Positions 1 to 4,751 of a stretch of DNA of 10,482 nucleotides are shown one piece after another. The DNA is from Pseudorhodobacter antarcticus. Its GTDB lineage: Bacteria > Pseudomonadota > Alphaproteobacteria > Rhodobacterales > Rhodobacteraceae. The notes under the pieces were generated by a model. It had not been told where the DNA came from and did no database searches. It was given only the letters and a program-made list of their open reading frames with translations. The position numbers were made by a program, and so were the translations under genes. The DNA lies in assembly GCA_945897655.1 (NCBI GenBank), contig CAMDHB010000088.1, positions 1 through 10,482 on the forward strand. The letters are read 5' to 3'. Position 1 is the first letter of the stretch; every line of letters starts with the position of its first letter.

Positions 1-62
1 ACTTCACGGATTTTGCCGAAATACCGGCGAATTCGTTTCTGACCAACGTAAGCTTGCGCCAT
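1..62 (-). CDS. rpoB: RNA polymerase beta subunit, first 20 codons (partial)
   Basis: The minus strand from 62 down to the window edge reads ATG and then AQAYVGQKRIRRYFGKIRE, which matches the usual alphaproteobacterial start of RpoB (MAQ...GQKR.R...GKIRE). RpoB forms the catalytic core of RNA polymerase together with RpoC. Only 20 codons and two bases are inside the window; the rest of the gene lies beyond position 1. It follows rplL on the same strand after a 222-base spacer, the usual rplJL-rpoBC order. The nearest purine-rich stretch (AAAGG) lies about 11 bases before the ATG, so the ribosome binding site is not strong. The identification rests on a short peptide and on gene order, which agree. 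Confidence 0.93.
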   Translation of the reverse strand, partial: MAQAYVGQKRIRRYFGKIRE

Positions 63-284
63 GCTCGTCGTAACCTTTCATCATCTAGGCGCGCGTATCC
101 GTCGGGCCACGGAAACGCCGCCAGGGCGAGAAGCAGTAAGGTTCTATTCGTGCCGCCCATCCCTTAGGGCCGCTCCCGAACCATCACCGCGCCTGGAAAG
201 AGGTTATCGCAATAACATCTGTCAAGACGCGTACAACGGGGCTTGCACAGGCAAGCCCCGCTGACAACCGACCTTGCGGTCAGA
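63..284 (-). other. rplL-rpoB spacer / rpoB leader
   Basis: This is 222 bases of untranslated sequence between rplL and rpoB. Read on the minus strand it holds a strong hairpin just after rplL (238-259), a TTGACA-like hexamer (220-225) with no good -10 at 16-18 bases, and a second small stem GTTAT-TGCG-ATAAC (203-216). The remainder, about 63-200, shows no gene or clear motif. In well-studied bacteria this spacer holds a partial terminator or processing site that sets the ratio of L7/L12 to RNA polymerase; the same role here is inference. The small plus-strand reading frame inside it has no family resemblance. Confidence 0.6.
238..259 (-). terminator. rplL 3' hairpin, possible attenuator before rpoB
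   Basis: A perfect 9-bp stem GGGGCTTGC / GCAAGCCCC with a 4-base loop lies 25 bases after the rplL stop codon. On the minus strand it is followed by GTTGTACG rather than a run of T, so it does not look like a full intrinsic terminator. A leaky attenuator or an RNA processing/stability element between rplJL and rpoBC fits both structure and position. Confidence 0.5.
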
Positions 285-662
285 TCACTTCAGTTCAGCC
301 TTGGCGCCAGCGTCAACCAGCTTCTTCAGGATGGCTTCTGCGTCGGCTTTCGACGCGCCTTCCTTCACTTTGCCACCGGCTTCAACCAGGTCCTTGGCTT
401 CTTTCAGGCCCAGACCCGTGATGACGCGGACTTCCTTGATGACGTTGATCTTGTTCGGACCAGCTTCGGTCAGGACAACGTCAAATTCGGTCTGCTCTTC
501 AACCGGTGCAGCAGCCGCTGCAGCCGGACCAGCCGCCATCATGACAGCGCCGCCAGCAGCGGGCTCGATGCCGTATTTGTCTTTCAGGATCGCTTTCAGT
601 TCCACTGCCTGCAGCAGGGTCAGACCAACGATGTCTTCTGCGAGTTTGTTCAGATCAGCCAT
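285..662 (-). CDS. rplL: 50S ribosomal protein L7/L12
   Basis: A 125-residue acidic, alanine-rich protein that forms the stalk dimers of the large ribosomal subunit and recruits the translational GTPases. The N-terminal dimerisation domain (about residues 1-33, MADLNKLAEDIVGLTLLQAV) is followed by an Ala/Pro hinge (about 34-55). The C-terminal domain carries the conserved factor-binding helix region with KINVIKEVR and GLGLKEAKDLVE, and the protein ends in lysine, all typical. The length is normal for the family. ATG is preceded by GGA seven bases upstream. It lies 67 bases after rplJ and before rpoB on the same strand, so it is probably made from the rplJ transcript and controlled by the L10 leader. 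Identity is essentially certain. Confidence 0.98.
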   Translation of the reverse strand: MADLNKLAEDIVGLTLLQAVELKAILKDKYGIEPAAGGAVMMAAGPAAAAAAPVEEQTEFDVVLTEAGPNKINVIKEVRVITGLGLKEAKDLVEAGGKVKEGASKADAEAILKKLVDAGAKAELK

Positions 663-700
663 TTTTCATTCCGTTCGGGTTTGAGATTGGTTCCAGCGAG

Positions 701-714
701 GCGGAGAATTCCGC
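701..714 (-). other. small hairpin in the rplJ-rplL spacer
   Basis: The stem GCGGA / TCCGC with loop ATTC (minus strand) sits in the 67-base spacer between rplJ and rplL, about 40 bases before the rplL start. It has no T tail, so termination is unlikely. A processing site, or a structure that helps set the higher translation of rplL relative to rplJ, is possible; nothing in the sequence proves it. Confidence 0.3.
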
Positions 715-729
715 TCCGGGTTAAATTGC

Positions 730-1245
730 TCAGGCGGCGTGCCGCTCCTCGATCGTCGAGAGGATGCCCGCGATGTTGCTTGCAGGCGCGCCAATGGCCC
801 CGGCGATGTTCGAACCAGGTGCACCAATGCAAGCCACGATCGAGGCAATGACCTCTTCACGCGACGGCATGGCGGACACGGCGGTCACACCAGCAGGATC
901 CAGAACCGTATCGCCCATTGCGCCACCCAAAATGACAAACTTGTCATTGGTCTTGGCGTAATCCTCGCACACCTTCGCCGCAGCGACGGGGTCTTCGGAA
1001 TAGGCGAGCACGGTCATGCCCGTGAGCAGGTTACCCATCTTGACGCCGGGTTTCCCATCCAGGGCGATCTTGGCGAGCTTGTTCTTGGCAACGCGAACGG
1101 CCCCACCTACTTCACGCATCTTTGCGCGCAGGGCCTGCATCTGAGCAACTGTCATACCGGTGTAGCGGGCGACCACTACCACGCCAGAGCTTGCGAAGAT
1201 CTGGCCGAGTTCATCGACCACTTTCCCTTTTTCAGCTCTATCCAC
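730..1245 (-). CDS. rplJ: 50S ribosomal protein L10
   Basis: A 171-residue stalk-base protein that anchors the L7/L12 dimers to 23S rRNA. It begins MDRAEKGKVVDELGQIF, the form seen in alphaproteobacterial L10, and contains the family's VVVARYTGMTVAQM and RVAKNKLAKIAL segments that contact rRNA. The C-terminal alpha-helical tail (about 130-171) binds L7/L12. The start is GTG at 1245, chosen because GGAG lies seven bases upstream and the N-terminus fits the family. It is the first gene of the rplJ-rplL-rpoB run. A GC-rich leader of about 185 bases precedes it, which matches the known autoregulation in which L10, or its complex with L7/L12, represses its own mRNA. Confidence 0.97.
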   Translation of the reverse strand: MDRAEKGKVVDELGQIFASSGVVVVARYTGMTVAQMQALRAKMREVGGAVRVAKNKLAKIALDGKPGVKMGNLLTGMTVLAYSEDPVAAAKVCEDYAKTNDKFVILGGAMGDTVLDPAGVTAVSAMPSREEVIASIVACIGAPGSNIAGAIGAPASNIAGILSTIEERHAA

Positions 1246-1430
1246 AGTTTCACTCCAAGGTTGGGGGTTTCCCCCCGGCTCATGTTTCCCCCGTTACCGG
1301 GGGGTCGAGTCCTTGATGACTTCCGACCCTGCAGACGACCAAGGTACAAACCCAGGTGAAATCGGTTCGAACTCCATCTCAGGAGGGAAATTAAGCGTTC
1401 CTTGAAACGCACCCACCGTCTCGGACAAAG
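1246..1430 (-). promoter_or_regulatory. L10 ribosomal protein leader (autoregulatory 5' UTR of rplJ)
   Basis: About 185 untranslated bases upstream of rplJ fold into several stems when read on the minus strand. GCGTTT-CAAG-GAACGC pairs at 1395-1410, with one G.U. GGGTCG pairs with CGACCC (1302-1329), containing an inner AGTC/GACT stem and a GA bulge. CCCCCG-GUAA-CGGGGG (1288-1303) and GGGGG-GAAA-CCCCC (1263-1276) are capped by GNRA-type tetraloops, the last ending six bases before the GGAG ribosome binding site. Position and length fit the known L10 leader, which L10 or L10-L7/L12 binds to block rplJ translation. The 5' end given is approximate, since no convincing promoter was identified. 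Separate stems are seen in the sequence; the protein binding is family knowledge. Confidence 0.8.
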
Positions 1431-1584
1431 CAGTCTAGGCGCTGTGACGAATCACAACGACCGGACAGGAGAGTTGCTTACACGTCACAGAGACCAAGCG
1501 CAACCATGGCTTGCGGCGGAGCCTCCACTTGCGTTTCCCCACCAAAACACGTTCGATCCGGTCTTGCGGTCACACGTGGCGGAT
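1431..1584. other. divergent promoter region between rplJ leader and unknown plus-strand gene
   Basis: These 154 bases must carry the start signals for both rplJ (minus) and the plus-strand gene at 1585, because the two diverge here. The only clear symmetric element is TGTGA-CGAA-TCACA at 1443-1456. A TAGACT hexamer on the minus strand (1432-1437) resembles a -10, but no matching -35 stands at 16-18 bases. For the plus strand no good sigma-70 pair was found. The plus reading frame stays open through this stretch, but its residues look unstructured and it would overlap the L10 leader, so I treat it as non-coding. Confidence 0.45.
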
Positions 1585-2421
1585 ATGCAGAAACTCGTTC
1601 TTTTCAAAATCTTTTACAATGCCGCAAGCCGTGCGCAGATCGAGCCGGACTACATCCCGCTGGACAACACCGATGGCCCCCCGGACTGGTTCGAGATGTG
1701 GCCAATTCTGCGGTACATCGAAACACATGATTTGGAAGACGACGCTTGGTATGGCTTCTTCTCGCCAAAATTTCCCGCCAAGGCGCTTCAGACCCTATCG
1801 GACGTCAAGCGCCTGATCGAGGCCAACCCCGCCGCTGATGTAGCCCTGTTCAGCTATGACTGGCCCACGTTGATCTCGTTTCGCAATGCATTCGTTCAGG
1901 GCGAAGATTCGCATCCCGGCTTGATCTCTTGCATGGAGACCTTCCTCGCATCACGCGGCGAGAAGGCCGACCTGCACCACCTGATCGGGGATTTCGAGAC
2001 CTCTGTCTTCTCGAACTATGTGGTCGCCAAGAAGGCCTATTGGCTGGAATGGGCCGCCTTGGCCCGGGCTTACCACGACTATGCGACGACGGGCGGACCC
2101 TCTTTGCCCGACAATGCCATGACGGTGCATGATTTGAAGCCGGTTTTCGCCATGCGGGTCTTCGTGCAAGAACGCCTGGCTTGCTGGATCCTGAGCAAGG
2201 GGCGCTACCGCGTCGTGCATCCCAACTACGCGCGGGACGTGTCGTTTGATCGCTATATCACCGGCACGGATTCGCCCTGGCTACGGCAAACGTTGGGGAT
2301 GGCAAATGCGGCCAAGCGCCTGGCCCGGCGCAGCAATATGCCGTCGCTGATGGTGCTGCATTGGCTGGCGATGCGGGCCCATGGCGTTGTCTATCGGCTG
2401 CGGGTCATGTTCAAAGGCTAG
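1585..2421 (+). CDS. conserved hypothetical protein inserted between rplA and rplJ
   Basis: A 278-residue soluble protein with no signal peptide or clear membrane segment. From the chosen ATG it starts MQKLVLFKIFYNAASRAQIE and carries distinctive segments: PLDNTDGPPDWFEMWPI (about 25-41), YGFFSPKF (56-63), ADVALFSYDWP (84-94), FVQGEDSHPG (103-112) and SNYVVAKKAYW (143-153), with a basic C-terminal part. From memory, this style of motif occurs in uncharacterised proteins of surface-polysaccharide and glycosyltransferase-type loci, but I cannot name a family or activity. The frame is open back to 1402; I place the start at 1585 because the family-like sequence begins there and the extra 61 codons would overlap the L10 leader. 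GTG at 1576 is an alternative. No strong ribosome binding site is visible. The gene runs opposite to the ribosomal genes on both sides and ends just before a strong terminator. Confidence 0.75.
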   Translation: MQKLVLFKIFYNAASRAQIEPDYIPLDNTDGPPDWFEMWPILRYIETHDLEDDAWYGFFSPKFPAKALQTLSDVKRLIEANPAADVALFSYDWPTLISFRNAFVQGEDSHPGLISCMETFLASRGEKADLHHLIGDFETSVFSNYVVAKKAYWLEWAALARAYHDYATTGGPSLPDNAMTVHDLKPVFAMRVFVQERLACWILSKGRYRVVHPNYARDVSFDRYITGTDSPWLRQTLGMANAAKRLARRSNMPSLMVLHWLAMRAHGVVYRLRVMFKG

Positions 2422-2432
2422 CCTGGACATGA

Positions 2433-2460
2433 AAAAGGGCGCCCCACAGGGCGCCCTTTT
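2433..2460. terminator. bidirectional intrinsic terminator between 1585-2421 gene and rplA
   Basis: A perfect 12-bp stem AAAAGGGCGCCC / GGGCGCCCTTTT with a 4-base loop lies 11 bases after the plus-strand stop and 16 bases beyond the rplA stop on the other strand. Read on plus it ends in TTTT and read on minus in TTTTTC, so it can stop both convergent transcripts. It isolates rplK-rplA from the rplJ transcript. Confidence 0.9.
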
Positions 2461-2476
2461 CCTGAAATTTGTTCGC

Positions 2477-3175
2477 TTAGCGTGCCGTGGCCGAAGCCAG
2501 ATCCACCGAAACGCCCGGGCCCATCGTCGAGGCCAGCGAGACTTTCTTCAGATAGGTGCCCTTGGCGCCAGTCGGCTTGGCACGCGAGACAGCATCCACA
2601 AAAGCCCGGATGTTCTGCGCCAGCTTCTCTTCCGAGAATGACATCTTGCCAATGCCACCATGAATGACCCCGGCCTTTTCGACCTTGAACTGCACTTCGC
2701 CACCCTTGGCAGCGGTCACAGCGGTTTTCACGTCCATCGTCACGGTGCCAACCTTCGGGTTCGGCATCAGGTTGCGCGGGCCCAGGATCTTGCCCAGACG
2801 GCCGACCAGCGGCATCATGTCCGGCGTTGCGATGCAACGGTCGAACTCGATCTTGCCGGACTGGATGGTTTCCATCAGGTCCTCGGCGCCAACGATGTCT
2901 GCACCAGCGGCGCGGGCTTCATCAGCCTTGGCACCACGGGCGAACACGGCGACGCGAACGGTCTTGCCCGTGCCGTTCGGCAGGGCGACCACACCACGAA
3001 CCATCTGGTCAGCATGACGCGGGTCAACACCCAGGTTCAAAGCGATTTCCAGCGTCTCGTCGAACTTGGCCGAAGCCGCCGACTTGATCAGCTTTACAGC
3101 CTCTTCCACAGCCAAAAGGGTCTTGCCATCAAAGGCGGCCCGAGCAGCGGTGCTGCGTTTTCCAAGCTTTGCCAT
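2477..3175 (-). CDS. rplA: 50S ribosomal protein L1
   Basis: A 232-residue two-domain protein of the L1 stalk, which helps release tRNA from the E site; in many bacteria L1 also represses its own operon. The N-terminus (MAKLGKRSTAARAAFDGKTL), the segment ALPNGTGKTVRVAVFA, the RNA-binding loop GKILGPRNLMPNPKVGTVT and the C-terminal GTYLKKVSLASTMGPGV are all hallmarks of the family, and the length is normal. The start codon lies only 3 bases after the rplK stop, with AAGGGG six bases upstream, so translation is probably coupled to rplK. Unlike the common bacterial order, rplJ does not follow directly: a bidirectional terminator and an opposite-strand gene come next. Confidence 0.98.
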   Translation of the reverse strand: MAKLGKRSTAARAAFDGKTLLAVEEAVKLIKSAASAKFDETLEIALNLGVDPRHADQMVRGVVALPNGTGKTVRVAVFARGAKADEARAAGADIVGAEDLMETIQSGKIEFDRCIATPDMMPLVGRLGKILGPRNLMPNPKVGTVTMDVKTAVTAAKGGEVQFKVEKAGVIHGGIGKMSFSEEKLAQNIRAFVDAVSRAKPTGAKGTYLKKVSLASTMGPGVSVDLASATAR

Positions 3176-3178
3176 GAT

Positions 3179-3631
3179 TTACCCCTTGATCTCGATGCCA
3201 CAGGACTTGGCCGAACCAAGGATGATCTTCATCGCCGCCTCGATCGAATTGGCGCTCAGATCCTTCATCTTGGTTTCAGCAATCTTGCGGACCTGCGCCA
3301 CGGTGACGGTGCCTGCGGTCACATGACCCGGCTTGACCGAACCCTTGGCGCGGTTGCGCTTTCCAACCTGCGGCAGACCAGCAGCCTGCTTCAGCAGATA
3401 CGAGGCCGGCGTGGTCTTGAATTCCAGGCTGAACGACTTGTCCTGGTAATAGGTGATCACAACCGGGGTCGGGCTGCCCAGCGGCAGATCGGCTGTCTTG
3501 GCGTTGAATTCCTTGACGAACATCATGATGTTCAACCCGCGCTGACCCAATGCAGGGCCAACCGGCGGGGACGGGTTCGCCTGACCCGCCTTCACTTGCA
3601 GCTTCAAGCTGCCAATAACCTTCTTGGCCAT
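3179..3631 (-). CDS. rplK: 50S ribosomal protein L11
   Basis: A 150-residue protein of the GTPase-associated centre; it binds 23S rRNA at the thiostrepton site and helps trigger RelA in the stringent response. The N-terminal domain shows the flexible segment with NPSPPVGPALGQRGLNIM, and the rRNA-binding C-terminal domain contains GTVTVAQVRKIAE and ends GSAKSCGIEIKG, all characteristic. It is a little longer than the roughly 141-residue form of enteric bacteria. A good ribosome binding site (AAGGAG) lies seven bases before the ATG. It sits between nusG and rplA; the 118-base leader upstream holds several small stems and could be the site at which L1 controls the pair. Confidence 0.98.
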   Translation of the reverse strand: MAKKVIGSLKLQVKAGQANPSPPVGPALGQRGLNIMMFVKEFNAKTADLPLGSPTPVVITYYQDKSFSLEFKTTPASYLLKQAAGLPQVGKRNRAKGSVKPGHVTAGTVTVAQVRKIAETKMKDLSANSIEAAMKIILGSAKSCGIEIKG

Positions 3632-3750
3632 CTGGCCTCTCCTTCAATCACTGTGCCCGAAAGCACGGTTTAGTGGTTCGGTTCGCGGCCTCTGATCTTG
3701 TCAGAACGCTCGCCTCCCACGCGATGGGCCCCTTGACGGGACCCGTTCCC
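3632..3750 (-). promoter_or_regulatory. nusG-rplK spacer with candidate L11/L1 operon leader structures
   Basis: This 119-base spacer on the minus strand holds three stems. GGGUCCC / GGGGCCC (3726-3744, one G.U, 5-base loop) lies right after the nusG stop, TCTGA / TCAGA (3691-3705) is in the middle, and a short GTGC / GCAC (3653-3666) lies near the rplK start. None has a T tail, so a terminator is not supported. In other bacteria L1 represses rplKA by binding a structure near the rplK start, so one of these stems may be that operator. This is inference from position; I did not recognise the 23S-like L1 motif with certainty. Confidence 0.4.
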
Positions 3751-4284
3751 TCACATGCCTTTCGACACCTGAGTGAATTCCAATTCCACCGGCGTCGAAC
3801 GCCCGAAGATCGAGACCGACACCTTCAACCGGTTGTGGCTCTCGTCCACTTCCTCGACCATGCCGTCGAACCCTTCGAACGGGCCGTCCGTCACCTTGAC
3901 ACGCTCGCCGATGTCGAACCGGATCAGGTTGCGCGGGGCGGCTTCGCCTTCTTCGACGCGGTTCAGGATCTGGTTCACCTCGGCATCGCGCATCGGCATC
4001 GGCTTGCCTTGCGGGCCCAGGAACCCGGTCACCCGGTTGATCGACGAAATCAGGTGATAACCCTTGTTCGACATCTCCATCCGCACCAGCACATAGCCGG
4101 GCATGAAGCGCCGCTCGCTTGTCACCTTCTTGCCGCGCCGCACCTCGATCACCTCTTCGGTGGGCACCAGCACTTCTGCAATTTCTTCCTCAAGACCGGC
4201 TTCAGCGACGGCAGTCTTGATCTGTTCGGCCACCTTCTTCTCGAAATTCGAGAGGACTGAAACCGAATACCAGCGCATGGCCAT
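3751..4284 (-). CDS. nusG: transcription termination/antitermination factor NusG
   Basis: A 177-residue elongation factor that binds the clamp of RNA polymerase through its N-terminal domain and links it to Rho or the ribosomal protein S10 through its C-terminal KOW domain. The NGN domain (about residues 3-110) starts with RWYSVSVLSNFEKKVAEQIK and contains the signature RRFMPGYVLVRMEM, followed by VTGFLGPQGKP. The KOW domain (about 123-177) reads FDIGERVKVTDGPFEGFDG and ends FTQVSKGM. The length is normal. The first ATG is preferred because AAGGTGA lies six bases upstream; a second in-frame ATG two codons later is possible. It lies 193 bases after secE with a terminator-like element between, so nusG may have a promoter of its own. 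Confidence 0.98.
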   Translation of the reverse strand: MAMRWYSVSVLSNFEKKVAEQIKTAVAEAGLEEEIAEVLVPTEEVIEVRRGKKVTSERRFMPGYVLVRMEMSNKGYHLISSINRVTGFLGPQGKPMPMRDAEVNQILNRVEEGEAAPRNLIRFDIGERVKVTDGPFEGFDGMVEEVDESHNRLKVSVSIFGRSTPVELEFTQVSKGM

Positions 4285-4305
4285 AGCTACTCACCTTGTC
4301 ATCTG

Positions 4306-4323
4306 CCCTGTCTTGAAACAGGG
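4306..4323 (-). promoter_or_regulatory. stem-loop in the nusG 5' leader
   Basis: CCCTGT / ACAGGG forms a perfect 6-bp stem with a 6-base loop, about 9 bases upstream of the nusG ribosome binding site AAGGTGA. A TTGAAA hexamer lies just upstream on the minus strand, but no good -10 stands 17 bases further on. The stem could affect translation or mRNA stability of nusG; no known motif was recognised. Confidence 0.35.
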
Positions 4324-4364
4324 AAGTCTTTTCATTTCAAGCGGATGAACCGCAAACCCAGAAC

Positions 4365-4398
4365 AAAAAACAGCGCGCCGCCGAATCGCTGCGCGCCG
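4365..4398 (-). terminator. terminator-like hairpin between secE and nusG
   Basis: On the minus strand an 8-bp stem (CG-GCGCGC paired with GCGCGC-TG, one G.U) with a 12-base loop is followed immediately by TTTTTT. It sits about 80 bases after the secE stop and 81 bases before the nusG start. The GC-rich stem plus the U run is the classical intrinsic form. The large loop and the alternative pairings of GCGCGC leave its strength uncertain; it could be an attenuator rather than a full stop. Confidence 0.65.
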
Positions 4399-4477
4399 AT
4401 TACTCTTGAACCTCAGGCGGGATAGACCCAGCCCATGCGAAAATCAAGGACAATCGGCCCAGTGGGCGTCGCCCGGC

Positions 4478-4675
4478 TTACTGGAAGGCGTGCAGCACAA
4501 AGGTCAGACCCGACCGGATGATCAGGTCGACCAGCGAAAAGAACGTGGCCGTCAGTGCCGCCATGATGAACACCATCACGGTGGTCAGCATGGTTTCGCG
4601 CCGGGTCGGCCAGACGACCTTGGCCACTTCGGACCGGACCTGCTGGATAAACTGGATCGGGTTGGTCGTGGCCAT
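4478..4675 (-). CDS. secE: preprotein translocase subunit SecE
   Basis: A small inner-membrane protein that clamps SecY in the SecYEG translocon. The 65-residue form beginning MATTNPIQFIQQVRSEVAKV has an amphipathic helix (about 5-20), the conserved cytoplasmic turn VWPTRRET (21-28) and one transmembrane segment (about 30-52, LTTVMVFIMAALTATFFSL), as in short single-span SecE proteins of alphaproteobacteria. The frame is open to a GTG at 4720, which would add 15 residues. I reject that start because those codons overlap a candidate promoter and have no family character; GGA lies nine bases before the chosen ATG. It is the first gene of the minus-strand cluster leading to nusG. No tRNA-Trp or tuf gene precedes it; gabD does. 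Confidence 0.93.
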   Translation of the reverse strand: MATTNPIQFIQQVRSEVAKVVWPTRRETMLTTVMVFIMAALTATFFSLVDLIIRSGLTFVLHAFQ

Positions 4676-4704
4676 TGGTCGGTTTCCATCGTTAGGGTCG
4701 GTGC

Positions 4705-4733
4705 GAGATACGCGCTTCACGCGCCGAATTCAA
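4705..4733 (-). promoter_or_regulatory. candidate sigma-70 promoter of secE
   Basis: On the minus strand TTGAAT (4733-4728) and TATCTC (4710-4705) are separated by exactly 17 bases, giving a moderate -35/-10 pair. The predicted transcript starts roughly 20-25 bases before the chosen secE ATG and would exclude the upstream GTG start. The -35 overlaps the tail of the gabD hairpin. The -10 matches consensus at only three positions, so this is a candidate only. Confidence 0.4.
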
Positions 4734-4748
4734 GGGCTGCGCAGCCCT
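4733..4748 (-). terminator. gabD 3' hairpin
   Basis: The perfect 16-base palindrome AGGGCTGCGCAGCCCT starts three bases after the gabD stop codon. As RNA it gives a 6-bp stem with a GCGC loop, followed by TGAATT, so the U tract is poor. It is probably a weak terminator or a 3' end stabiliser for gabD mRNA. Confidence 0.5.
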
Positions 4749-4751
4749 GCC

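Noticed and set aside
220..225. TTGACA on the minus strand before rpoB as a promoter
   Set aside because: No acceptable -10 hexamer lies 16-18 bases downstream; the hexamer alone is not enough.
1355..1380. tRNA-like T-loop GGTTCGAACTCC in the L10 leader
   Set aside because: The flanking bases do not form a T stem on either strand and no acceptor or anticodon arm can be built, so it is part of the leader.
1432..1457. TAGACT/TTGTGA pair as the rplJ promoter
   Set aside because: The spacing is only 14 bases, too short for a normal sigma-70 promoter; the true promoter was not located.
1402..1584. N-terminal 61-codon extension of the plus-strand gene
   Set aside because: It overlaps the L10 leader on the other strand, looks compositionally random, and the motif-bearing sequence begins at Met 1585.
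2660..3673. Long plus-strand reading frame antisense to rplA/rplK
   Set aside because: It is a shadow of codon bias in the real ribosomal genes; the translation is rich in His, Arg and Gln with no recognisable domain.
4676..4751. tRNA-Trp gene upstream of secE
   Set aside because: It was looked for because of common gene order, but the 76-base spacer holds only the gabD hairpin and a promoter-like pair.
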